Shown here piece by piece: positions 31,056 to 35,699 of a stretch of 35,699 bases of DNA. Source of the DNA: a virus. Position 1 is the first letter of the stretch. Each line of letters opens with the position of its first letter. The DNA lies in the IMG/VR virus record IMGVR_UViG_3300045970_000368, positions 1 to 35,699 of that record; one strand, 5' to 3'. Both the position numbers and the translations under genes were made by a program. The notes beneath the pieces are model-generated. The model saw only the letters and a list, made by a program, of their open reading frames with translations, had not been told where the DNA came from and ran no database searches.

Positions 31056-31825
31056 GCGGCCACCCCCGCCCGCTCTAAGAGTTTCTTCACGCGCTGCACC
31101 GTCTTCTTCTCGATCTGCCGGATGCGCTCGCGGCTCACGCCGAAGGTGTCCCCGATCTCTTGCAGCGTCTCGGGCTCGTCCGCGAGCAGGCGCCGGTTGA
31201 TGATCGCGTGGGCCATCTTGTCCTTCTTCCCCTTCACCGCGAAGCGGAGCGCCTCCCGCACTCGGACCTGTTGGTCGTTGGCGACGATCTGGTTCTCCGG
31301 GCTCCACGCGGCTTGCAGTTCGTGATCTCGGACGAGGAAGTCGGGGGTGTGTGCGCCCCCGTCGTCCTGCCGCTGAAGCAGATCCAGCGAGTACACAGGC
31401 GGCGACGGCACTCGGCCGATGGTGTTCCCCTTCGCCCCGGTGACGAGCCCCTTGTGCTGCACCACGCCGCGCCCGACGTGGACGCGGATCCACGGGACAG
31501 CGTAGGACAGGAACCGAACGCCTCTCTCGGGATCGAACGTCTCGATGGCGCGCATGAGGCCGATGCAGCCGTCTTGCACGGCGTCCATGAGGGCGTGGCC
31601 TTCGGTTGCGGCGGCGTAGCGTGAGGCCACGGAGACCACAAGTCGGAGGTTCCGATTGATGATCTCCTCGCGCACCCGGGGCGCCTTCTCTGCCGCGTAG
31701 CTTCGGAAGAGGGCCAGTTCCTCCGCACGAGTAGGGACCTCGTACTGGCGCGCTTGCCGGATGAACGCCTTGTAGGAGGGCTCGCTGAACTTCTTGGTGT
31801 TGGACTTGAACAGATAGAATTTCAA
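31052..31825 (-). CDS. Phage RNA polymerase sigma-70 factor
   Basis: 257 aa from TTG 31825, or 261 aa if ATG 31837 is used. I prefer TTG because GGAGATCACC lies directly before it, the same leader as at ATG 27997. Residue numbers are for the 261-aa version. Region 2 is clear: LRLVVSVASRYA (65-76), LMDAVQDGCIGLMRAIETFD (83-102), then RGVRFLSYAVPWIRVHVGRG (105-124), covering core binding and -10 recognition. Region 4 has the -35 helix-turn-helix: LQEIGDTFGVSRERIRQIEK (225-244) and a Lys/Arg helix. Region 1.1 is absent. The region between 2 and 4 is divergent. It is closest to the RpoH/RpoS-like or primary type with 'RERIRQIE', probably redirecting host polymerase to phage promoters, likely middle or late. 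It is coupled to the following gene by GTGA. Confidence 0.93.
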   Translation of the reverse strand: MKFYLFKSNTKKFSEPSYKAFIRQARQYEVPTRAEELALFRSYAAEKAPRVREEIINRNLRLVVSVASRYAAATEGHALMDAVQDGCIGLMRAIETFDPERGVRFLSYAVPWIRVHVGRGVVQHKGLVTGAKGNTIGRVPSPPVYSLDLLQRQDDGGAHTPDFLVRDHELQAAWSPENQIVANDQQVRVREALRFAVKGKKDKMAHAIINRRLLADEPETLQEIGDTFGVSRERIRQIEKKTVQRVKKLLERAGVAA

Positions 31826-31849
31826 GGTGATCTCCATTGCTCCGCTAGA

Positions 31850-32029
31850 CTACTTCACGCACCGCATCAGTTCTCGTCCGCACTTCCGGCACATCGCCTT
31901 CGCGAAGAGCCGTTCCTTCTTGGTGCCCTTCAGTTCGTACACCGACGCCACCTTGACCCACTCGACAGGGTGACGGCACACCGCGCCCCCACGCGATGTG
32001 CCCTTCGGCGTTGTCTTGCCCTCGTTCAC
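31850..32029 (-). CDS. 59-aa zinc-binding-type protein
   Basis: 59 aa, GTG start overlapping the stop of the membrane-protein gene (GTGA). One Cys-His (CRHPVEWV, 18-25) and a distal C-x2-C plus Cys (AMCRKCGRELMRC) could form a zinc ribbon. It is basic. It lies 12-24 bases before the sigma factor start. Function unknown. Confidence 0.75.
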   Translation of the reverse strand: MNEGKTTPKGTSRGGAVCRHPVEWVKVASVYELKGTKKERLFAKAMCRKCGRELMRCVK

Positions 32030-32298
32030 GGGGCGGGCTGCTTGGACTGATCGGTGCTGGCCGAGTCGGTCTGGTTCTTCTCGCCCAGATTGATCAGCCC
32101 GACGATGCCGACGATCCCGGAGGCGAGGAAGCCCATGACCCACCGCTTGGGCGTCCACGTCATCATCACGTCCGGACCGACAGCCGTCATCTGGAGCGCG
32201 GTCGCCCCGAGCCACGCGAGGACACCTCGCGTGTACCGACGCAGCTTCATGTTGTCCTTCTGCATCGCCTCTGCCGCCTTCTTGATCTGCTTCATCAT
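32026..32298 (-). CDS. Small membrane protein, possible holin
   Basis: 90 aa from ATG 32298 with GGGAGGA upstream. After a basic amphipathic N-terminus (MMKQIKKAAEAMQKDNMKLR), two hydrophobic stretches follow: GVLAWLGATALQMTAVG (about 25-41) and WVMGFLASGIVGIVGLINLG (about 53-72), the second clearly membrane-spanning. The C-terminus is polar (EKNQTDSASTDQSK). Length, two segments and a charged end fit a class II-type holin, but no endolysin or spanin lies nearby, so another membrane role is possible. A hairpin and an extended -10 candidate precede it. Confidence 0.78.
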   Translation of the reverse strand: MMKQIKKAAEAMQKDNMKLRRYTRGVLAWLGATALQMTAVGPDVMMTWTPKRWVMGFLASGIVGIVGLINLGEKNQTDSASTDQSKQPAP

Positions 32299-32310
32299 GG
32301 GAATCCTCCC

Positions 32311-32327
32311 GTCGCAGGGGGTGCGAC
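32311..32327 (-). promoter_or_regulatory. 6-bp hairpin in 5' leader of membrane-protein gene
   Basis: GTCGCA/TGCGAC arms with a five-base loop, between the candidate -10 (32334-32342) and the ribosome site of the gene starting at 32298. No T-run follows, so it is not a terminator. It may protect or control the leader RNA. Confidence 0.4.
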
Positions 32328-32333
32328 TCAGGC

Positions 32334-32342
32334 ATTCTATCA
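32334..32342 (-). promoter_or_regulatory. Candidate extended -10 promoter
   Basis: The minus strand reads TGATAGAAT, an extended -10 (TG-n-TAnnnT) in otherwise GC-rich DNA, 36 bases before ATG 32298. No matching -35 is visible. If real, it would drive the membrane protein, the zinc protein and the sigma factor separately from the upstream genes. Confidence 0.35.
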
Positions 32343-32735
32343 GGGCGCGTCCAACTCGACCATTGCAACGCAGTTCCACAAGTAATGCCAGAGGTGGGGG
32401 AGCCCGCTCTCGGCGTCGAGCTTCTCCCCTCGCTTCCACGCGTTGTAGTGGGACTGGGCCGCCCGCTCGTAGCGACGGAGCGCGTCTGGGACTTTCCGCC
32501 ACGAGTCGGCTTCGTACTTGCGCGTCCCGTACTCGTAGATCTGCGCGAGACACAGCATGGCGTAGGGCGGGATCAGGTCGAAGCGCGGCTTCCCGGCGTC
32601 GGCCTTCATGGCGAAGCGGTCGTTGCAGGGGCAGTAGGCCACCTCCGAGTCGTCCCCCATCCGCACGTCGCACGCGGTCTTGCCGATGTGCTTGAGGTGG
32701 CCGCAGGCTGCACAGAGTGTTGAATCGATGGTCAT
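32340..32735 (-). CDS. MazZ/DUF5664-type dATP/dGTP diphosphohydrolase-like protein
   Basis: 131 aa; the ATG overlaps the upstream stop (ATGA). The main part matches the dATP/dGTP diphosphohydrolase N-terminal (DUF5664) family: KPRFDLIPPYAMLCLAQIYE (49-68), then YGTRKYEADSWRK, RRYERAAQSHYNAWKRGEKL (87-106), and SGLPHLWHYLWNCVAMVEL. It is all-helical, MazG-like, with Glu/Asp residues for metal ions. Members such as phage MazZ remove pyrophosphate or phosphate from purine deoxynucleotides. The N-terminal 45 residues add Cys pairs (CAACGH, then C at 22, 35 and 37) that look zinc-binding and are not usual for the family. No purZ gene is in the window, so a Z-genome is not supported here. Confidence 0.87.
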   Translation of the reverse strand: MTIDSTLCAACGHLKHIGKTACDVRMGDDSEVAYCPCNDRFAMKADAGKPRFDLIPPYAMLCLAQIYEYGTRKYEADSWRKVPDALRRYERAAQSHYNAWKRGEKLDAESGLPHLWHYLWNCVAMVELDAP

Positions 32736-32974
32736 CGGTTCTCTTCCTTCCAGAGGTTATAGCGGTTCTTCGCTTGGCTGTGGCTCGACCACATCACGTG
32801 GCCGCAAGTGTGCTTGATCTCGTACAGGGTGACGTTGAGGAACCGGCCGTACTTCGCCACCACCTTGGTGCGCCCGGTGGCGACGAGGTTGGTGCAGCTT
32901 CCGGTCTCGTTGCCTTGCCAGTCCCGCGCCCGCTTGCAGGCGGTGCAGCGGAGCGTCAGCGGCCTAGCCCCCAT
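32732..32974 (-). CDS. Small zinc-finger-like protein
   Basis: 80 aa. The ATG lies within the end of the preceding gene (11-base overlap). A CTACKRARDWQ start, a Cys at 27 and a C-terminal HTCGHVMWSSHSQAK provide Cys and His ligands for one zinc. The middle is basic with strands (KVVAKYGRFLNVTLYEIK). Family not recognised. It is coupled to the MazZ-like gene. Confidence 0.78.
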   Translation of the reverse strand: MGARPLTLRCTACKRARDWQGNETGSCTNLVATGRTKVVAKYGRFLNVTLYEIKHTCGHVMWSSHSQAKNRYNLWKEENR

Positions 32975-33188
32975 TCGGCCCCTCGCCTTCTCGGACGGCA
33001 GAGAGCGTCATCCCGTCGTGGGCCACCAGCACCTTGTGGCCGGGGAAGATGCCCATCAGCTTCGCCCGGGTGACGCGCATCGTCTCCGACGTGATGTGCA
33101 GCGGGAGCGAGCAGAAGATCACGTCCCCGGGAGCGAGGTGGAGAATGGCGAGTTGCTTGAGCAGCTTCTTGGCGTGTCGGGCTTTCAC
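32964..33188 (-). CDS. Hypothetical 74-aa protein
   Basis: 74 aa, GTG start with AGGAGATCAC upstream. The basic N-terminal helix (MKARHAKKLLKQLAIL) is followed by strands (HLAPGDVIFCSLPLHITSET; KVLVAHDGMTL) and a Gly/Glu-rich end. It is small and compact, without Cys clusters. No family recognised. Confidence 0.75.
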   Translation of the reverse strand: MKARHAKKLLKQLAILHLAPGDVIFCSLPLHITSETMRVTRAKLMGIFPGHKVLVAHDGMTLSAVREGEGPNGG

Positions 33189-33196
33189 GTGATCTC

Positions 33197-33697
33197 CTAT
33201 GGTCGGAGCGCGGCCTTCGCGGAGTCCATCGCCGCCTCGCGGTCGGGGTTGATCGTCACTTCGTAGTACAACTCGACCACCGACACCAGAGCACGGATGG
33301 CGGTGGCGAGTTTCCGGTTGTGGGCGCGGAGCACACGGGCATTGTGGACGCGGGACTGAGACGCTCGTGCCAGCAGGCTCAGTCGCTCGATGCGGCGCAA
33401 CTCGGCCGCGAGCTTACCCCGCGCATGATCGCGCTGCTCGGTCAGCCGCTTGTTCAGCCGCTCCACCTCCTTGACCCGCTTCTCCACGTCGTCCTTCTCT
33501 GCCCGCATCTCCGCTCGCTGGCGCCACGCTGCCGCCTCGGCAAGCCGGTGGTCGTCCCTCGACCGCTCCAATGCCGCGAGCTTGGCGCGGAGGCACCGCT
33601 GGCATCCGCAGTCAGGCTGCGGCGTGTCGTTGATGCACGCCTCGGCCCAGCTTCCACACTCGCTGCACCGGGTGAACACGCCCTCATCGCTGGTCAC
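33197..33697 (-). CDS. Zinc-ribbon plus coiled-coil protein
   Basis: 166 aa; the GTG start at 33697 overlaps the stop of the YkgJ-type gene (GTGA). The N-terminus has five Cys in CSECGSWAEAC and CGCQRC (11-37), likely a zinc finger. Residues about 40-125 form a long Arg/Glu-rich coiled coil (for example DDVEKRVKEVERLNKRLTEQ), and a helical C-terminus follows. This looks like a dimerising nucleic-acid- or protein-binding factor. No family name can be given. Confidence 0.82.
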   Translation of the reverse strand: MTSDEGVFTRCSECGSWAEACINDTPQPDCGCQRCLRAKLAALERSRDDHRLAEAAAWRQRAEMRAEKDDVEKRVKEVERLNKRLTEQRDHARGKLAAELRRIERLSLLARASQSRVHNARVLRAHNRKLATAIRALVSVVELYYEVTINPDREAAMDSAKAALRP

Positions 33698-34206
33698 GGG
33701 TCCACCACCTTCTTGCAGATGTCGGGTTCCTTGATCTTGCGGAGGGCACGGGCGACCTTCCAGTAGCGCGTGCGCCGCCACCAATCGCTCACGCGCATCG
33801 CGAGCCCGTAGGCGGCGACGTAGATCGGCCGCGTCACCTTCCACCGCTGCACCCACGAGTTGCGGCTGCACGCGTGGTAGCGGCAGCGGTTGTCATCTGG
33901 GTACGACCGGCAGAAGTGGGGCCGCCGCTCGTAGATGGTGCAGCGCCCGTCCGCACCGTGGAACTTGCACGTGTAGTGCTGACGGTTCTCCTTGATCGGG
34001 TTGAGCAGCGTGCTCGGCTGCTCCGGGTACTCGCCCAGCCAGATGAGCATCTCGTGGATGAGTTTGCCGTCTTGCCAGCGGCTCTCCGCGCCAGCAAGCA
34101 CCCTCGCCCTGTCCACGATGAGTTCCTCGGGGCCGATGGGCAGGAGGAAGTCCTTGCAGCAATGGCCGCCGCACGAGATGGACTTGTCCGTGACGGGGGA
34201 GATCAT
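33694..34206 (-). CDS. YkgJ-type CxxxCC metal-cluster protein
   Basis: 170 aa, ATG overlapping the upstream stop by 4 bases. It carries the YkgJ/CxxxCxxCC pattern: ISCGGHCCKDFLLPI (10-24), then CKFHGADGRCTIYERRPHFC (about 80-99) and RSYPDDNRC, with extra Cys in YHACSRN. These Cys probably bind an Fe-S or zinc centre. The C-terminal part is basic and aromatic (SDWWRRTRYWKVARALRK). The biochemical role of the family is largely unknown. This one is more canonical in spacing than the 26.6-27.2 kb member. Confidence 0.9.
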   Translation of the reverse strand: MISPVTDKSISCGGHCCKDFLLPIGPEELIVDRARVLAGAESRWQDGKLIHEMLIWLGEYPEQPSTLLNPIKENRQHYTCKFHGADGRCTIYERRPHFCRSYPDDNRCRYHACSRNSWVQRWKVTRPIYVAAYGLAMRVSDWWRRTRYWKVARALRKIKEPDICKKVVDP

Positions 34207-34400
34207 CGCACCAGCCCCTTCCGCAAGAGCAGGGCGTAGTAGTCGGGCCCAAGCACGTCCCGCTCTCTCCGGAGTCGGAGCAGTTCGTCCATGGTGATCT
34301 CCAGCGCCTCCACCATCTCCTCCGAGAGCACCAGCCCCGCCTCGACCCGGATGGCGCCGCTTTGCGTGTGCAGCACCAGATGTTGCTTGCTGTCAGCCAT
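34203..34400 (-). CDS. Hypothetical 65-aa acidic protein
   Basis: 65 aa from ATG 34400, preceded by AAGGAGAGG; the frame extends upstream but without a better start. The N-terminus has two strands (QHLVLHTQSGAIRVEAGLVL); the rest is a Leu/Glu/Arg helix (SEEMVEALEITMDELLRLRR). No cysteines, no membrane segment, no family recognised. Confidence 0.75.
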   Translation of the reverse strand: MADSKQHLVLHTQSGAIRVEAGLVLSEEMVEALEITMDELLRLRRERDVLGPDYYALLLRKGLVR

Positions 34401-34402
34401 GA

Positions 34403-34693
34403 TCACTTCCTCTCCTTGATGAACTCCACCCACGCGTCCGCGAACCGCTGCTGGTCTTGCGCGGCCTCGCGGAAGTCCCAACCGCCCGCCACGTTCCGGT
34501 CGGTCTTGCCGAAGGGCACCCGCTTCTTCCACACGGTGGCCTCGTCCTTGCCTTCAGGGAAGCGGCCCCTCCCGTCGAACGAGACTCGGACCTCGTAGTA
34601 GACGGCATCCTCCTCGATGTAGGTCCGCATCACCACCGGCAACTCAGGCGGCATCTTCTCCTTCCAAGCCTTCTTCATCTCCTTGAAGCTCAT
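34403..34693 (-). CDS. Hypothetical 96-aa protein
   Basis: 96 aa from ATG 34693, starting 2 bases after the preceding stop. It has a Lys/Glu-rich N-terminal helix, two strands (ELPVVMRTYIEEDAVYYEVR), a Gly/Arg loop, and a C-terminal helix (DQQRFADAWVEFIKERK). It is compact and soluble. No family recognised; presumably an early or accessory protein. Confidence 0.75.
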   Translation of the reverse strand: MSFKEMKKAWKEKMPPELPVVMRTYIEEDAVYYEVRVSFDGRGRFPEGKDEATVWKKRVPFGKTDRNVAGGWDFREAAQDQQRFADAWVEFIKERK

Positions 34694-34695
34694 GA

Positions 34696-35349
34696 TCACG
34701 CCGCCAAGCTCTGCACCGTGTGGCCGCATCGCCCGCAGAGCAGTTCGTTGTAGGTGGAGCCATCCGGCGCAGTCCGCTTGCTCTTCACGTGCCACGTGGA
34801 GAGGTGGGCGCATTCCTTGTTGATGTTCCTCGCCAGCCGCTCCTTCACGATCCACATCCGCAGGCTCTTCTTGACCGCCTCCTTCGCCCCCTCGGTGTCC
34901 GTGCCCTTCCGGGAGGTGGTGGTCACGACGAACCTCCCGTTCGTCACGTCGATAGCCACCTCCACGATGATCTCGGCGTCCATCTCCCAGACGTTCTTGT
35001 CCACCCGGCGAACCAGCTTGTCCAGTTCCTCCGGGGCGCCACGCAGCGGCTTCACCCGATTCGGCGGCGCCGCGTGGATGTCGATGCGCTTGGCCCGCTT
35101 CAGGCACGCCGCACACCGCTCGACCTCGTTGATCGCCAGTTCCTCCCCGCACGTGGTGCATGGATAGGTCTTTGCCACCTTTCGGGCCTTCTTGGGCTTC
35201 CCGGCAGCAGGAACCTCAGTACCCTTGTCCACGGACGCCTTAAAGGCTCTAGGAGCCACGCGGGCCCCCTTCCCCTTGTCCGGACCCGTCCTAGCACCGG
35301 ATCGCCTCTCCACGGCCCGCGTAGGCCCCTTCTTCACCTTCTTCGTCAT
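34696..35349 (-). CDS. Double zinc-ribbon protein, first gene of the operon
   Basis: 217 aa from ATG 35349; GGAGGAGGA lies 6-8 bases upstream, while the frame's earlier ATG has no site and overlaps the promoter. The first 65 residues are a Lys/Arg/Ala-rich disordered tail. A zinc ribbon follows (CTTCGEELAINEVERCAACL, about 63-82), then an alpha/beta domain with AEIIVEVAIDVTNGRFVVTT, and a C-terminal Cys/His group (CAHLSTWHV, later CGRCGH). The mix of basic tail and zinc fingers suggests nucleic-acid binding. It is the promoter-proximal gene, a position often held by early phage regulators. Confidence 0.85.
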   Translation of the reverse strand: MTKKVKKGPTRAVERRSGARTGPDKGKGARVAPRAFKASVDKGTEVPAAGKPKKARKVAKTYPCTTCGEELAINEVERCAACLKRAKRIDIHAAPPNRVKPLRGAPEELDKLVRRVDKNVWEMDAEIIVEVAIDVTNGRFVVTTTSRKGTDTEGAKEAVKKSLRMWIVKERLARNINKECAHLSTWHVKSKRTAPDGSTYNELLCGRCGHTVQSLAA

Positions 35350-35388
35350 TGTGGTCCTCCTCCTCCCGGCTCTCTCCCGGGGTTCACC

Positions 35389-35417
35389 ACGGTAGAACAC
35401 CCATCCCCGTGCGTCAA
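35389..35417 (-). promoter_or_regulatory. Sigma70-type promoter
   Basis: The minus strand shows TTGACG (35412-35417), a 17-base spacer and TACCGT (35389-35394). Five of six -35 positions and three of six -10 positions match the consensus, with ideal spacing. The predicted start is near 35382, about 33 bases before ATG 35349. It should drive the whole right-hand run of genes. Confidence 0.75.
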
Positions 35418-35699
35418 GTGACTCATTACTACAGCCTACGGATACGGCTCCCCGGATGATCGCGGGTATCTGGGCTCCAACGGGGCGAGCGAGGGGGCCC
35501 CCACCCCCCTACCTGCGTGAAAAAAGTAAAAGCGCGGGGCTACCCGCTCTACAGCGTGCAGACACGGGGGCCCTAAAAGCTGCGTAGTGGGTGGAATCTG
35601 GTACCACAGCCATCCAGCCCCGAAGGGTATGGTTCAACGGTTCCCGCCCGCGCAGCAGCCCTGCCCCCCACGCGCGCCAGCGTGATGGGAGGGATGCGG
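35418..35699 (-). other. Gene-free region with operon boundary
   Basis: No gene with a start and ribosome site is seen here. The region holds an intrinsic terminator (35520-35548), a GGGGGCCCCC palindrome (35493-35502) and, at the right end, short open frames without start signals that may be the tail of a gene beyond the window. Nothing else is recognised. Confidence 0.6.
35520..35548 (-). terminator. Intrinsic terminator for an upstream (off-window) gene
   Basis: On the minus strand GCGGG/CCCGC with a TAGC loop (35535-35548) is followed by GCTTTTACTTTTTT. It would end transcription arriving from the right and isolate the promoter at 35389-35417. Confidence 0.7.

Noticed and set aside
34403-35161. 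252-aa open frame covering two genes (also 30798-31493, 32026-32673 and 31850-32368)
   Set aside because: Only the C-terminal part, behind a proper start, reads as protein; the upstream part is the other-frame shadow of the preceding gene.
35549-35699. tRNA-like GGTTCAA segment near the right end
   Set aside because: No acceptor stem, anticodon arm or matching T-stem can be built around it.
1-35699. CRISPR array, insertion sequence, integrase/attachment site or replication origin
   Set aside because: No spaced direct repeats, transposase or recombinase motifs, or iteron-like clusters were seen. The only tyrosine-type catalytic domain belongs to the topoisomerase.

Overview
The window is a GC-rich stretch of a tailed double-stranded DNA phage (Caudoviricetes), or of a prophage or contig derived from one. 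All 40 genes I can support lie on the minus strand, mostly a few bases apart or overlapping by 1-4 bases (ATGA, GTGA, TGATG, TAATG junctions), so transcription runs from the right end (about 35.35 kb) to the left end. No integrase, terminase, major capsid gene, tRNA, CRISPR array or insertion sequence is visible. The host cannot be named. The base composition and one sigma70-type promoter only suggest a GC-rich bacterium.

Right part, about 35.4-23.2 kb (early/middle and accessory genes). A promoter at 35389-35417 opens a run of small genes. Many encode Cys-rich zinc-ribbon-like proteins, along with a CxxxCC (YkgJ-type) protein, a MazZ/DUF5664-type nucleotide hydrolase, a two-helix membrane protein (possible holin) and a phage sigma-70 factor (31.05-31.83 kb). 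Next come two paralogous HNH endonucleases, two ribbon-helix-helix-like DNA-binding proteins (one with a histone-H1-like tail), and two small beta-rich proteins of probable virion type. A clear intrinsic terminator at 28061-28088, followed by an extended -10 candidate, divides this part in two. Below it lie a DUF6527 protein, a second YkgJ-type protein, a ParB-domain protein, a protein with 11 cysteines in its first 70 residues, a very basic peptide, a zinc ribbon and an iron-sulfur-flavoprotein-like oxidoreductase.

Left part, 23.2-0 kb (virion genes). This holds a 757-aa His/Lys-rich modular protein, the portal protein, and about 14 kb of very large multidomain proteins: a 942-aa protein with a sigma-70-like core, a 1251-aa fusion of a zinc metallopeptidase and a type IB topoisomerase, a 537-aa DUF5661 protein, a 330-aa zinc-ribbon protein and a 1366-aa SNF2-family helicase. 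They are followed by a Mu F-type minor head protein, a third HNH endonuclease, a PI3/PI4-kinase-like protein and a giant tail fibre with an SGNH hydrolase domain that runs to the left edge.

The most striking feature is the enzyme block between portal and Mu F protein, two genes that are usually adjacent. Its content (helicase, topoisomerase, peptidase, sigma-like domain, zinc ribbons) and the recurrence of short D-L-x-K-[GSA] and K-P-Y-G-H-x-x-Y-x-R-H motifs in its proteins fit polyvalent proteins, which are packaged in the head and delivered with the DNA. I propose that this phage carries a transcription and DNA-topology kit in its virion. That is an inference and has not been shown.
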